Assembly (NCBI GenBank): GCA_963573385.1
Contig: CAUYLG010013900.1
Location: 62,001-126,000, forward strand
Length of the DNA: 64,000 bases
Direction of reading: 5' to 3'
Source: Cacajao melanocephalus
Taxonomy: Eukaryota; Chordata; Mammalia; Primates; Pitheciidae
Part shown: in pieces, positions 1 to 19,825 of the stretch
Layout of the letters: each line of letters starts with the position of its first letter
How positions within the stretch are numbered: position 1 is the stretch's first letter
Notes under the pieces: model-generated
The model's input: only the letters and a program-made list of their open reading frames with translations
Databases searched by the model: none
What the model was told of the DNA's origin: nothing
Made by a program: the position numbers and the translations under genes

Positions 1-544
1 GCATTTACAGAAGTAGAGAAAATAGTATATAACAGTTATAGACTCATGGCTTAGCATCAACAGATGCCAACACATGGCCAGTCTCATCTCAATCAAGATA
101 TTTCTCTAAAAGATAAGGACTTTTTCTAATGTAATCACCATACCATTATTATACCTAAGAAGTAATAATTCCTTTGTATAGTCAATTATCCACTTAGCAT
201 TCACATTCTCTGTTGTCCCAGACGTGTCTTTTTGTTTTTTAAATCCTTCGTTTAAATCCAGTTCCACATAAGGTTCACACATTGTGATTGGTTGACATAT
301 CTTAGTCTCTTTCAATCCATAGTCTTCCTCTCCATCTTTTCTTATTCTTTTGCAGTTTATCTATGGGAGAAAGCAGGTGGTTTGTCCTGCTGTGTTTCCT
401 GCAGACTGGATTTTGTTGATTGCATCCCTGTGGTGTTGTTTAGAATGTTCTTCTGTCCTCTCTGTAAATTGGGAGTTGCATTTGTCTGTCTCTGACACCT
501 CATCTAGTCATCAGTAAATCCTTCCAATTCGATATTCAAAACAC
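1..544 (-). mobile_element. Probable L1M 3' region remnant
   Basis: AT-rich sequence with words (TTGATTGCATCCCTGTGGTG, GATTGGTTGACATATC) that I associate with the 3' UTR of old L1M elements. It has no tail or duplication, and the left edge is cut by the window. Confidence 0.4.
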
Positions 545-768
545 CCAGAATCTACCCATTTCTTGTCACCTCCATTGCTGTCTTCCCTTCTCAGCCTCCA
601 CTATCCTCTCCTAGATGTGTGCAGCAGCCTCTACCTGGTCTTCATGCCCCATCCTTGCCTCACCAGCCAAAAGGTCTTTTAAAACCTAAATCAGATCACA
701 TCCGTTCTCTGTTAAAGCTCTTCAATGACTCCCCTCCCATTCAGAATAAAGCCCAAAGTCATATAACA

Positions 769-909
769 GGCCAGGCGCAGTGGCTCATGCCTGTAATCCC
801 AGCACTTTGGGAGGCCAAAGTGGATGGATCACCTGAGGTCAGGAGATTGAGACCAGCCTGACCAATGTGGAGAAACCCTGTCTCTACTAAAAATATAAAA
901 AAAAATAAA
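769..909 (+). mobile_element. Alu, left monomer only
   Basis: Starts GGCCAGGCGCAGTGGCTCAT and runs to the middle A-rich region, then stops. It is a 3'-truncated or monomeric Alu inside the L2. Confidence 0.85.
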
Positions 910-936
910 TTAGACTTGATCAAAATGTAAAATTCT

Positions 937-1228
<292 letters not shown>

Positions 1229-1234
1229 GTCCTA

Positions 1235-1530
<296 letters not shown>

Positions 1531-2049
1531 GTCCTATAATGGCCTACAAGGTCCTGTGTGATCTGGCTGCCCAATGCCTTGGACCTCATCTCATACATCC
1601 TAGCCTCACTGAGCCCCAGGTCATTTCTTAGACCCATCAGACACCCTGCCCCAGGGCCTTTGCACTCCTATTCCCTCTGCCTGGAATTCTCTTCCCCAGA
1701 GGTCTGCATGGCTCACGATGTTCTCATCTCTACCCACATCGCCCCCTCGGAGAGCCCTCCCATACCACCTCATCCAAAACAGCCCTCGTTGTCCCCCGTC
1801 CCCTGGCCCTGCTCTATCATCTTCATAGCACTTATCCCTGACATTATGATCTTGTTGGTTTCTTGTCTGTCTCCCCTACCTGCCTGGGAGTTCCATGAAG
1901 GCAGGGTTTGGGTGGGGGCAGAGCAGCATGACAGCCCTTTCCCTGCCCCTCAACCCTGCCCACAGAGCTGATCGCCTCCTCCTCTCACATTGCTAGCACC
2001 TCTCCTTTCACTGTTTCCTAAAATAAAAAAAAAATTTTTTTAAAGCCAC

Positions 2050-2524
2050 ATATTTGTGCCTAGTGTGTCATAGTTTACAAAATACTTCCTGTCTCAGGTC
2101 GGGTCTTCTAGAAGCAGAGCTGAGGCAGGGAATCCTGGGCAAACGATTTATTGCAGGCATGCTCACATTAGGGTGGAAAAAGATGTGCTTACAGCTGAAG
2201 CCTGGCTCTAGCTGATCCCCCGGGGAGCTCTAGATTATGAACAGGGAGTCTCACAGGGTTATCCTTCTTCCACGCAAGGGGCCAGGCCTTTGGAGCCCCT
2301 TAATAGGTGGTCGTTGTCTGCAAGCTGCTTCCCGGGGAGGGCCTAACCTCCCCCGCATCTCCAGGTGAGGCAGCTCTTGTAAGCCGAAGGCAGCTCTCAG
2401 GGGAAGGAAGCAGCTGTGAGCTGTTAGCAGCCAGCACCTACAGTTGCTGGGAGATGGGTCCCCCACCTGATAAACGGACACTAGCAGCACCCCCTCTACT
2501 TCCATATCCATTTCTGCTTTGAGC
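2050..2524. other. Unassigned intronic stretch
   Basis: Moderately GC-rich sequence with no gene. The segment around TTCTAGAAGCAGAGC and CGATTTATTGCAGG recalls an old LTR-type repeat, but I could not assign a family. Confidence 0.3.
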
Positions 2525-2690
2525 CTTGCCACAAGCCTGTGGGGATGGTATTTATTAATGATGATTATTCCCATTTCTTAGAGGAGGAAGCTGAGGTTCT
2601 TAGGGTGAAATGACTTGCTGGAGGGTGCACAGCCAGGAAGGGGTTAGATTTAAGCTCAGATTCTTACTCGGGATCCTCTGATTAGCTGCC
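2525..2690 (-). repeat. MIR fragment
   Basis: ATTATTCCCATTTCTTAGAG, GAGGAAGCTGAGGTTC and GACTTGCTGGAGGGTGCAC follow the MIR core in reverse. Confidence 0.65.
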
Positions 2691-2929
2691 AAATCGTCTT
2701 AGTGGCTGCTGGTTTGAAGTTTTACTCTCATGCGTCCATCCTTATGAATGTTAAATGAATATGTATTGTGTGTGGTGTGCTGTGTGCTCAACTAGACGCC
2801 AGTAGTGACTGACACACACTTAGTCCTTGTCCCTGGAGTTGCCAGTCGGTGGGTCTGCTCAGTATGTAGCCGCCGCCATTGTGGCTACCCCTGCTGAGAC
2901 CTCAGCAGTTCCAGCTTCCGTAATGATAA

Positions 2930-3095
2930 CACAATGTCTGTCGGGCATGAACTATGCACTAGCACTGTGCCAGGCTCCCTTCGCCTTCACAGCACCCCAT
3001 CTTCAGATGGGTAAGCTGAGGCTGCGGAGGGACTCAGCTCCTGGCCGAGGTCTCTCAGCGAGTGTGCGATAGAGCTGGGATTCAAAAGCACAGGG
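2930..3095 (-). repeat. MIR fragment
   Basis: ATGCACTAGCACTGTGCCAG, CACCCCATCTTCAGATGGG and GAGCTGGGATTCAAA match the MIR layout in reverse with heavy divergence. Confidence 0.6.
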
Positions 3096-4516
<1,421 letters not shown>

Positions 4517-4715
4517 TCAAGTCCGATTTCCATCATATTTTCTCCTCTCCAGATGGTGATTTTTTTCTAATTTGATCATTTTGTTTGCATTTATCGGCTA
4601 GTCTTCTACAAAGAACTATTCCTCTTCACCTATTTTGTTGTTCTGAAACATGGTGCATACTGGAGGATAAAGGCTCCGTTCTTTCCCTGTATTTATACTT
4701 TTATTGTTTGTTTAC

Positions 4716-5006
4716 TTTTTGAAACAGGGCCTCACTCTGCTGCCCAGGCTAGGGTGCTGTGGCATTATCTTGGCGCATTGCAGCCTCAACCTCCTGGGCT
4801 CAAGCGATCCTCATACCTCTGTCTCCCTAGTAGCTGAGACTACAGCTGTGTGTCATCACGCCTGGCTAATTTTTTTTTTTTTTTTTTGTAGAGACAGGGT
4901 CTCCCCATGTTGCCCAGGCTGATCTTGAACTCCTGGACTCAAGCAATCTTCCCGCCTCAGCCTCCTAAAGTACTGGGATTACAGGCATGAGCCACCATGC
5001 CCAGCC
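4716..5006 (-). mobile_element. Alu (older, AluJ-like)
   Basis: T-run then GAAACAGGGCCTCACTCTGC, ending GAGCCACCATGCCCAGCC. It is strongly diverged at CpG sites. Confidence 0.92.
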
Positions 5007-5043
5007 CCTTTATTTATCCTTTTATTTATTTTTTTATTTTTAA

Positions 5044-5334
5044 TTTTTTTTTTGAGAAAGAGTCTCACTCTGTCGGCCAGGCTGGAGAGCAGTGACATGA
5101 TCTTGGCTCACCGCAACCTCCGTCTCCTGGGTTCCAGCAATTCTCCTGCCTCAGCCTCCTGAGTAGCTGGGACTACAGGTGTGCGTCACCGTGCCTGGCT
5201 AATTTTTTGTATTTTTAGTAGAGACGGGGTTTCACTATTTTGGCCAGGCTGGTCTCGAACTCTTGACCTTGTGATCCACTTGCCTTGGCCTCCCAAAGTG
5301 CTGGGATTACAGGTGTAAGCCACCTCACCTAGCC
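5044..5334 (-). mobile_element. Alu, full length
   Basis: T-run, GAGAAAGAGTCTCACTCTGT, ending AAGCCACCTCACCTAGCC. It lies 37 bases after the previous Alu in the same orientation. Confidence 0.93.
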
Positions 5335-5433
5335 TATTTATCCATTTTTAAAGAAATGAGTTGGTGCTGTAGCAACCTCCAGTGGTGACCAGTGAATATT
5401 TTTTCCAAATGTATATAAAATAGGTTGTACATT

Positions 5434-5872
5434 TGTCTTAGTCTTTTTGTGTTGCTGTAACAGAATGCGTGGTCCCAGGTAATTTAAAAGGACAAGGAGC
5501 TTAATTGGCTCACAATTCTGGAGGCCAAAAAGTCCAAGCAGCATGGCGCCGGGTCTGCTTGGCTTCTGGTGAGGACCACCTGGCTGCATTGTAATACGGC
5601 AGAAGCAAGTGCCAGAGCGACAAGTGGGCAAATAATACAAAAGAGACACAGACTAGAGGCTGGGCTCACTTTGTAACAACCCGCTCTCGTGGGAACTAAT
5701 CTGTTCCCACAGCGAGAATTCACTCATTCCTGCTAGGTGGCCTTTATCTAGTCATGAGGGCGGTGCCCCCATAGTCCAAACACCTCTCACTAGGCCCCGC
5801 CTCCTAACACAGCCACATTGGGAATCAAACTTCAACATGTGTTTTGAGAGGGGACATACTCAAACCATAGCA
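5434..5872 (-). mobile_element. Solo LTR of MaLR/ERVL type (MLT1-like)
   Basis: TGTCTTAGTC at the left and AAACCATAGCA at the right are the LTR edges (TG...CA). Five bases ACATT flank it on both sides (5429-5433 and 5873-5877). The interior words GTTGCTGTAACAGAATG, TCACAATTCTGGAGGCC and TCAAACTTCAACATG follow MLT1 in reverse. No internal viral genes are attached. Confidence 0.72.
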
Positions 5873-5877
5873 ACATT

Positions 5878-6166
5878 TTTTTTTTTTTTTGAGATGGAGT
5901 CTCACTGTGCCGCCCAGGCTGGAGTGCTGTGACTTGATCTTGGCTCACTGCAACTTCTGCCTCCTGAGTTCAAGTGGTTATCCTGCCTCAGCCTCCTGAG
6001 TAGCTGGGATTACAGGAGCCTGCTACTGCATCTGGCTAATTTTTGTAGTTTTGGTGAGACAGGGTTTCATCTTGGCCGGACTGGTCTTGAACCCCTGACC
6101 TCGTGATCCGCCCGCCTCGGCCTCCCAAAGTGCTGGGATTATAGGTGTGAGCCACTACGCTCAGCC
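5878..6166 (-). mobile_element. Alu inserted at the LTR edge
   Basis: Full-length Alu flanked by CATAGCAACATTTT (5866 and 6167). The duplication contains the end of the MLT1-like LTR, which shows the order of insertion. Confidence 0.94.
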
Positions 6167-6180
6167 CATAGCAACATTTT

Positions 6181-6427
6181 AACAAATTTAACATAAAGCC
6201 AACGTCCAAGTCTCCATCATGTAGGTAAAAAAAAATCAGAACATTGCCACAGCACCAAAGGATCCCCTCAGACCCTTTCCCATCACTAGCCCCTTCTTCC
6301 CCAACTGCGACTCACCATTCTAAATAGCTAGGGTTATTCACTGCTTTGTTTTTGGTTTTGCCGTGTAACTATGCATCCGAAACCAAAGAGTTCTGTTTCT
6401 TTTTGAATTTTCTGATTTTTATTTCTC
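6181..6427 (-). mobile_element. Probable L1M remnant
   Basis: TCAGAACATTGCCACAGCACC and the following CCTTTCCCATCACTAG, CACCATTCTAAATAGC resemble the 3' UTR of old L1M elements in reverse. This is weak evidence. Confidence 0.4.
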
Positions 6428-6703
6428 TTTTTTTTTGGGACAGGGTCTTGTTCAGGCAGTGACATGATTTTGGCCCATTTTGGCTCAACATCCTGGGCTC
6501 AAGCAATCCTCAATCCTCCCACCTTTTGAGAAGCTAAGACCACAGGAGTGTGCCACCATGTCCAGCTATCTTTTTTTTTTTAAAGAGAGATGGGGATTCC
6601 CTCTGTTGCCCAGGCTGGCCTTGAACTCCTTGGCTAAAGTAATCCTCCTGCCTCAGCCTCTCAAAGTGCTGGGATTACAGGCATGAGCCACCACACTTAG
6701 TCT
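6428..6703 (-). mobile_element. Alu, old and gapped
   Basis: T-run, GGGACAGGGTCTTG, a missing stretch of the first monomer, and ending GAGCCACCACACTTAGTC. It looks AluJ-like. Confidence 0.85.
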
Positions 6704-6739
6704 CTTTGAATTTTAAGTGATGAATTATGTATCCTTTAA

Positions 6740-7070
<331 letters not shown>

Positions 7071-7086
7071 TATTATTAATATTATT

Positions 7087-7356
7087 ATTTTTGAGACAGA
7101 GTCTTGCTCTGGGGTGCAGTGGCGCAGTCAGCTCACTGCAACCCCCGCCTCCCAGATTCAAGCAATTCTGTCTCAGCCTCCCTAGTAGCTGAGACTACAG
7201 GTGTGTGCCACCACGCCTGGCTAATTTTTGGATTTTTGATGGAGATAGGGTTTTGCCATGTTGGCCAGGCTGGTCTCGAACTCCTGACCTCAGGTGATCA
7301 CCCGCCTTGGTCTCCTAAAGTGCTGGGATTACAGGTGTGAGCCACTGCTCCTGGCG
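7087..7356 (-). mobile_element. Alu with internal deletion
   Basis: GAGACAGAGTCTTGCTCTGG runs straight into GGTGCAGTGGCGCAG, so about 20 bases are missing. The rest is a normal Alu ending GAGCCACTGCTCCTGGC. Confidence 0.92.
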
Positions 7357-7449
7357 TCTGAAGTTTGTTCTTTTTTTAAACTAACATTTTCTTTTTACCA
7401 TGTATCCGGTTGTTATGTGTAGCAACAGTCCTTTCATTTTCTTTTCTTT

Positions 7450-7742
7450 TCTTTTGAGATAGGATCTCGCTGTGTCACCCAGGCTGGAGTGCAGTAGCAC
7501 CATCACAGCTCAGTGTAGCCTCTGCCTCCTGGGCTCAAATGATCCTCTCACCTCAGCCTCCCAAGTGACTGGGACCACGGTGTGCACCACTACACCCAGC
7601 TATTTTTTAAATTTTTTGTAGAGATGGAGTGGGGGGTCTCCCTATGTGGCCCAGGCTGGTCTTAAACTCCTAGGCTCAAGCAATCTGCCCACCTGAGCCT
7701 CCCAAAGTGCTGGGATTACAGGCATGAGCCACTGTACCTGGC
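7450..7742 (-). mobile_element. Alu, full length
   Basis: (TTTTC) run, GAGATAGGATCTCGCTGTGT, ending GAGCCACTGTACCTGGC. It is older and diverged. Confidence 0.93.
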
Positions 7743-8452
7743 ACCTCATTTTTCATTATATGTAATAGTTTCTAATATGTGAATAAATCATGATATATTT
7801 GTCTAGTCTGTTAATAGACATCAGGGATTTTTCCTGATTTATGGCTACTATGAAAAGTTCTGCTGGCTTCCATGAAGGGATAAGATTAAAAGTACTTTTA
7901 AAAGAAGTTCTGGCTGGGCGCGTTGGCTCACGCCTGTAATCCAAGCACTTTGGAGGCCAAGGCGGGCGGATCACCTGAGGTCGGGAGTTCAAGACCAGCC
8001 TGACCAACATGGTGAAACCCCGTCTTTTTTAAAAAAAAAAATTTATTTATTATTTAAAAAGAAAAGAAAAGAAAAGAAAAAGTTCTGCTCTGAACATTCC
8101 CCAGGTAAACAAATGCATGCATTTCTCCAGGGTTGATGCAAAGGAATGGAATCACTAGGTCATAGGCATGTGATCATAGGCATGATCTTCAGCCTTATAG
8201 AAAATGTGAAGCTGTTTTCCAGAGTGCTTGTACCAATTCACACCTACACAAAGCAGTGTGTGCAGAATCTCAGTGGCCCACATTCTTGCCGATATGTGGT
8301 TATTAGCAGACTTTTTTTCCATTTTTTAGATTTTGGTTTTCATTATCATTATGTATTTTTATAAATTTGATGTGTTTCAGCACTTGCAGTCATTATTCTC
8401 AATAATGCTCAAATTGTCTCATCTTTGGCCAGTGGGAACTTCTTCAAGCAGA
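7743..8452 (-). mobile_element. L1M ORF2 3' remnant, interrupted by an Alu
   Basis: 7743-7911 and 8083-8400 carry words of the reverse strand of old L1 (GGCTACTATGAAAAGTTCTGC, GAATGGAATCACTAGGTCAT, GTACCAATTCACACCTACAC, read in parts). No reading frame of any length survives. Confidence 0.55.
7912..8082 (+). mobile_element. Alu, 3'-truncated, with complex tail
   Basis: GGCTGGGCGCGTTGGCTCAC to AACCCCGTCT, then T6, A10 and (GAAAA)n. Only the left monomer is present. Confidence 0.85.
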
Positions 8453-8468
8453 CTCTGACATCCTTTTC

Positions 8469-8766
8469 TTTTCTTTTCTTTTTCTTTAGACAAGGTCTTG
8501 CTCTGCTGCCCTGGTTGGAGTGCAGTGGCATGATCTCGGCTCACTGACACCTCCGCCTCCCTGGGTTCAAGCGATTCTTCTGCCTCAGCCTCCAGAGTAG
8601 CTGGGACTGCAGGCATGTGCCACCATGCCCGCTTATTTTTGCATCTTTAGTAGAGATGGGATTTCACCATGTTGGCCAGGCTGGTCTCAAACTCCTGATC
8701 TCATGTGATCCAGCCACCTTGGCCTCCTAAAGTGCTGAAATTACAGGCCCACGCCACCGGCCCAGC
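8469..8766 (-). mobile_element. Alu with 16-bp target duplication
   Basis: Flanked by CTCTGACATCCTTTTC at 8453-8468 and 8767-8782. The T-rich end is (TTTTC)n, then AGACAAGGTCTTGCTCTGC. Confidence 0.95.
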
Positions 8767-8889
8767 CTCTGACATCCTTTTCCTGCAGTCACACTGGTCT
8801 TTGAAAATGCCCTTGCTTTCTGGTGCGAAGACACTATACATTCCTCAGGGCTGGATTCAGCCAGCTCTCCAAGGACCTGCAGATCTTTC

Positions 8890-9738
<849 letters not shown>

Positions 9739-9939
9739 GCAATTCTCCCTGCCTCAGCCTCCTGAGTAGCTGGGATTACAGGAGCATGCCACCACGCCCA
9801 GCTAATTTTTGTATTTTTTAGTAGAGACAGGGTTTTGCCATGTTGGCCAGGCTGGTCTTGAACTCCTGACCTCAGGTGGTCTGCCCACTTTAGCCTCTCA
9901 AAGTGCTGGGATTACAGGTGTGAACTACCACTCCCGGTC
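9739..9939 (-). mobile_element. Alu lacking its 3' part
   Basis: Begins in the middle of the right monomer (AAGCAATTCTCCCTGCC) without any T run and continues to the 5' end CTCCCGGTC. The missing part is the tail end, which ordinary 5' truncation cannot explain. Confidence 0.9.
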
Positions 9940-9954
9940 AACTTCATGCTTAAC

Positions 9955-10247
<293 letters not shown>

Positions 10248-10760
10248 CAGACTTTTTGAATTCTAGAAATCAACCTAAGTTTCCATGCAATGGCCTCTGA
10301 AGCTCTGGACAAAGGGCCTTTGGCTGTAGCACCAACCTTGCCCCGTCACTTCTTCTTACGGTAAGGCTGCGGGACAGAGGAGGGGGCAGCATTTGCAGGG
10401 CCACGCAGCCTGTGGGCACCGGAGCTAGGGGTCAGTCTGGTTCCTGCTGCTTCTCTAGGGGTCCACCCCAGCTGGACGCATGTCCTCCAAACCTCCAAAC
10501 TCCACCGCTCCCTTTACCTGGTTCCGGCACCCTGCTCTGTGGCTCTCAGCCTCTCTCCTTCAAGGACTTTATGGGCTGCCCCAGCGGAGAGAGGGGAGTT
10601 GCCCTCCAAGTCTGAGCTCCCGTGGCACTCAGGAGATGGGAGGTGGCACCTGGACACATTGTCCAAGGTCAAATTTGGGAAATTTACTTTTGGGTTCAAC
10701 CCAGGTAAAGGGTGTTCTTTAGTGTAGGCCTCATCAGGCCTTTAACATGCTGCTGTGTGT
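10248..10760. other. Unique intronic sequence
   Basis: No repeat, gene or regulatory site was recognised. Short open frames occur on both strands without codon or domain support. Confidence 0.5.
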
Positions 10761-11690
<930 letters not shown>

Positions 11691-12200
11691 ACACACACAT
11701 ATATATTAGGAAGTGATAAGTGTTACAGAGGAAAAATAAAGCAGTGGTGAGGGTTCAAGTGAGGGGTGAGGGGCACGGGCTGGCTGTTCTGGATGGGGCG
11801 ACTGGGGGGTCAGGATCATGAATCAGAGACTTAAAGCAAGGAAATGCGCCCTGCGGATATTGAGGGAGGAGCATCTCGAGACAGGAAGCAGCAGGTGCTA
11901 GCCCCAGGCGGGGAAGAGGAAGCACAGGAGGAGGTCTGGAGTGGAGTGAGGCGTGGGGAGTGGTCCAAGGTGAGGATGAGTCAACAGGCTGGGCCCAGAG
12001 ATTCAGGGATCTTGTTCTTAGATTGGTGAGTCACTCGCTGGAGGGTTTCGGCAGGGGTGTGATGTGTCAAAATTATATTTATGTTTTTTATTTGTCAATT
12101 AAGAAAAAAGCCAGTCAAATTTAGCAGTGGAGGGTTGTGTGTCAACTTTAGTGACACTATTTATGTTTTAAAAAGATGACTGCAGCTGCTATCTGACAGA
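11691..12200. repeat. Possible L2 remnant
   Basis: A short (CA)/(TA) run, then purine-rich text (GAGGGGTGAGGGGCACGGGC, GTGATGTGTCAAAATTATA) of the kind seen in the LINE2 body. The evidence is weak. Confidence 0.3.
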
Positions 12201-13500
<1,300 letters not shown>

Positions 13501-13509
13501 GTAAAATAT

Positions 13510-13700
13510 TTGTCTCCAATGAGGTTCTCACAGCCACTGGGTGAAGTAGGTGCCATCACTCCCGCTTTGCAGATGAAAAAACAGGAAGGGGACCAGGTAA
13601 GTTGCTAGTAGGGCAGGATGAGATTTGAACCAGTTCTAGAGGGCACTGGGTGTGGAACTGGGATTCGACTCCACCCTGTCCCTCCCGCCTCCCAGTCCAG
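13510..13700 (-). repeat. MIR fragment
   Basis: CACTCCCGCTTTGCAGATG, AAAAAACAGGAAG, and ATGAGATTTGAACCAGTTC fit MIR in reverse. Confidence 0.6.
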
Positions 13701-14812
13701 TGCTGCACCAGCAGAGGACACTGGGGTCCAGATAGGGAAGGTAATATTCCAAGGCCAGGCAGCTAGAAGGTGTCTCTGGGGAGGAGGCATAACCTTAGAT
13801 GAGGAGGCTCCCTTCAGCCAATGGCAATGCCCAGAGAGGGACTCAGACATGGGCTATCAGCAGGCAACACTCCCAACAGCTGGGGCTGAAAGTGACCTCA
13901 CCCTGCGGGGGTTGCAAACCTGGGCACCCCACACAGCACCCACTGCAGCTTGCTCCTCGTGCTACTTGGAAATCTGAGCCCTATAATAATTCATGCCACC
14001 TGGGAACAGCTTCTTCAAGGTCCTGGTTGGTCTCTTTTCCTGGGGAAGCTTAGAAGGGGGGCAGTGAGATAAGCCACAGTCCCGCTGCTGCAGCAGGACT
14101 CTGGGCCACAAAAGACACTTGCAGTCTCCCTCGTCAACAACCCTGACCTTGGCTAGCACCTCTGCTGATCTAGCTGGCTTACCTGGTGAGGGGACCCGGC
14201 CCCTCATGTCTCAGGGGGTCTGAGTCTCTCCATCCTGCTCTTCTCAGACTATGACCATTGCCCTTGCCCATTTTCCATCAATACCAGGCAAGGGAGCACC
14301 AAGAGATGCCCCGGGGAATTGCCTGGCTGCCAAGGCTCTTATTCTCCCCTGTCCTGGCTGTACAAACAGTGTGAGGCTTTTACAGCAGGCCCCTGTGGAT
14401 GGGCAGGGCCAGTTATTCCTGCTAGGTGGGTGACTCTGTGGTGGTGGTGGTGTTTTCCCTGCTGGTTTCTTGCCACAAGGGACCTGAAGGGAAGTGGTGG
14501 CAGTTGTGGCTGAAAGTTTCTTCTGACTCTTGCTATCTCTTGGTGGAACTGTTTCCCTTTTGGGAACCAGGATTTCTAAACTTGCAATGGCCAGAGTTGT
14601 CCCTGGGTGTGGTGGTGAGTGGGGCTGTTTCTACTTCTACCCCGTAGTTCTTGGATGCATCTATTCTGGTCCTACTGGGGACCCAGTACCATACAGTGGT
14701 CATTAGAATGTATGTCATGTTCCAGAAGACAGTTCTCCATCCTTGCAGGGGATCTGCTCCAAGCTGGCACCTCATCTGCATCTTTTTATTATTATTTGAT
14801 TGACTGATTGAT
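13701..14812. other. Unique intronic sequence
   Basis: No gene, RNA or repeat was recognised apart from a short GTGGTGGTGGTGG run near 14438. Confidence 0.45.
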
Positions 14813-14912
14813 TTGTTGCCCAGGCTGCTCTTGAGCTCTTGGGCTCAAGCAATCCTCTAGCCTTGGCCTCCAAAACTGCTGGGATTATAGGCATGAGCCA
14901 CCTTACTCGGCC
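14813..14912 (-). mobile_element. Alu fragment
   Basis: TTGCCCAGGCTGCTCTTGAG through CTGGGATTATAGGCATGAGC to CGGCC. About 100 bases of the 5' part remain. Confidence 0.85.
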
Positions 14913-14947
14913 TATTATTTTTTAAAGTGACAAATAAAAATTGTTTA

Positions 14948-15440
<493 letters not shown>

Positions 15441-16107
15441 TCCAAAAGTCTGCCGCGTCACCCCATCTGGCCGCAGTGCTGGGTGGTGCGGTGTGTGGTG
15501 AGATCAGCAGGTCCCACTTTGAAAACCCACAGCCACACCTCCTTCGATGGCAGGTAGTTTCAAAGGCAGACAGTTTCAGAGGCTTCCAAGAGCTCTCATA
15601 GCTCCACAGCCCAAAGCACCAATGTGGGGGTTCTGCAATATGTGTCTATTCCAGTTATACACTCGGGGACCTGCGAGACCACCACTGGACGTCCTGTGGA
15701 TCCAGTGGACCCCCTGTGAGCCGAAGCTGGGCCAGGACTCCACTTATCACCTGCACCCATATGCTCCCACCCTAACAGGGGACCATGATGCCTCTTCGGG
15801 TCCCCAGATCAATGTCCATGTGGTTCCTGTGTCTGACAGTCTTCGAAATACTTGGGCATTCCTCTTTCTCCCACACATGGCTACTCAAGTAAAAGGCGTG
15901 TAAGTCCTTCTTGGGAGGGACTGATGGAATCATCATCACATGTGCTGGTTCTGGGGTTGCAGCATTCTTCCTTCTGGGGACCTGGTCTCTCCTTCACTCA
16001 GTTGGATCTGAAACCTTACTTGGCTCTGGAAACTTGTCAAAGGATCAGGACTTTTCACTGGGTTGCTGCCCTCAGCCCCCATCATCAAGTCTGGGATGTT
16101 CTCTCTT
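15441..16107 (-). mobile_element. Possible ERVL-class internal remnant (left part)
   Basis: The minus strand, read in broken frames, gives short words that remind me of the protease-to-polymerase boundary of ERVL-class retroelements. There are stops and frameshifts throughout and no LTR in view. Unique sequence is a fair alternative. Confidence 0.3.
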
Positions 16108-16723
<616 letters not shown>

Positions 16724-17957
16724 CTGGACTCTTTTGATTGCATCGAGTGGGCAGTGTCCTTGTTGGCTGTCCATTGGCTTGCCCTGGGACACGGTGTCTA
16801 TGAACCATTTCCTCGGCATGGCAGGTCCGGCAGCTCTGACCTGGCCTCTCACGGTGGTAATTGCCCCCACCTGATGACTCCTGAGCCTGTGCTTCTGATG
16901 ACCGAGTGCTGCCACCTGGCCTCTTCCTTCTGATCCTGTCATCCCCACTGCAGTCAGGGTGCCCAGTTCTGTAACTGCAGCTCCAACTAGCAGGTGTTCA
17001 GAGGACATTCACCTGGGCTTCTTACGGTTTTCCCGTTGGCCTTGGTAAATGAGGTGCGTGCCCAGCCTTCCTGCAGAAGACAGACAATGAGTGGCTTTCT
17101 GGCCAGACACGGGAGAGACCCAAGCCTGCCCCCTCCTCCAGGCCTTTGGAGCTGTTCTTCCGCTGCCTCACACGGCAGCCCTGATGTTTTCTACTTCTCC
17201 TACCATGGGCTTTCATTTTCTCCAAGCAGCGTGTTAAGGCCTCCTGCCAGGGTGTTAATTCTCGTATTATGGGATTGACTCTCCTTTATCTCACTTGATG
17301 TCTCACCGCCGCCCTTGGGCCAGCTCCTGATCCTCTGTACAGTCTTGAAGCAGGGGGAGTACTCGCTGGAGGTCACTTCTACACCTCACTCTTTCCCAAG
17401 CAGGGTCTGACCTTGAAGCAGCCGACTCATCGTGGGCTGAGCATTCAACGTCTGTTTTCTGCTCCACTCATAACTATGCCCTGGGCCTGCTCCTCAGCTT
17501 TTTCCTCCCCTCCAGCTGCAGGAGAGGAGGATTTATTTGCTGCTAAGGAGGCCGTTGGCTTTCTCGCTTGGCCTTAAATTAGTGATGAGTCACACTCAGC
17601 CTTGCGTCGTCTTTCTCTAGTGTACGGGGAGGCCCCAGCACAGCCATCCCCTTCCACAGTCTTCATAATTAATTACCACTCCCCCAGTCTCTCCAATTTG
17701 GGAGCTCTTGCCCCTGCAGCGTTCTCCCTTCCCTGCTACCTGCCAGGTGCCAGCTCTCCTAGCACTAGTGACAGTGGGTGACCCAGCTCCAGGTCCCAAT
17801 ATTCAGAGGCTGCTTTCTAAAATCAGTCATGACACCAACTGGGGTAGGTTAGGTCCTGACTTGGAGACTTGTGTGCAGGAGGGTCGCTGAGAATGCTCCT
17901 TGGAACACCACGGATAAGAGGAGAAGGCTGTGTGCGCCATAGTATAAATGCACCACA
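16724..17957 (-). mobile_element. Possible ERVL-class internal remnant (right part) or unique sequence
   Basis: No gene. The sequence may continue the decayed retroelement on the left. I see one minus frame of 118 codons without a domain I can name. It includes AP-1-like TGAGTCA near 17588 and an AT-rich patch CATAATTAATTACC near 17665. Confidence 0.28.
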
Positions 17958-18258
<301 letters not shown>

Positions 18259-18585
18259 CCACATTTTCTTTAATTCACCATGTTGATTCCCTGTTTTTGC
18301 TGTTGTGAATAGTGTAGAGATGAACATACAAGTGCATGTTATTTCTGGCAGAATGATCTGTTTTTCTCTGGGTATATATCCAGTAATGGGATTGCGAGTC
18401 AAATGGTAATTCTGTTTTAAGTTCTTTGAGAAATCTCCAAACTGCTCTCCACAGTGGCTGAATTCATTTGCTTCCCACCGACGGTGTATATGTGTCCCCT
18501 TTTCTCCACAGCCTTGCCTGCATCTGTACTTTTCTGACCTTTGAAATAGCTATTCTGACGGGTGTGAGATGGTATCTCACTGTGG
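18259..18585 (-). mobile_element. L1 ORF2 3' segment, inverted part
   Basis: Reverse-strand L1 words: GGGTATATATCCAGTAATGGG, read in parts, GTCAAATGGTAATTCTG, TTCTCCACAGCCTTGCC, GGTGTGAGATGGTATCTCAC. It ends at about 18585, where the same element continues in the opposite orientation. Confidence 0.75.
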
Positions 18586-18659
18586 AATACTGTGCAACTG
18601 TAAAAAAGAATAAAATTATGTCCTTTGCAGCAACACGGATGGAGCCGGAGGCCATAATT

Positions 18660-19176
<517 letters not shown>

Positions 19177-19463
19177 CCTGGAGGCCATAATTCTAAGTGA
19201 ATTAATGCATGAACACAAAACCAAATAGTGCATGCTCTCACTTATAAGTGTGAGCTCAGCATTGAGCACCCAAGGATATAAACATGGGAATAGTAGACAC
19301 CATGGACTTCTAGAGGAGGGAAGGAGGGAGCTGTGAGTCATGAAATTACCTAATTGAGTACTATGCTCACTATCTGGGTGCAATATATACCCATGCAACA
19401 AACCCGCACATGGACTCCTGTATCTAAAACAAAAGTTAGAGAAAAAGAAAAACACACACATGA

Positions 19464-19825
<362 letters not shown>
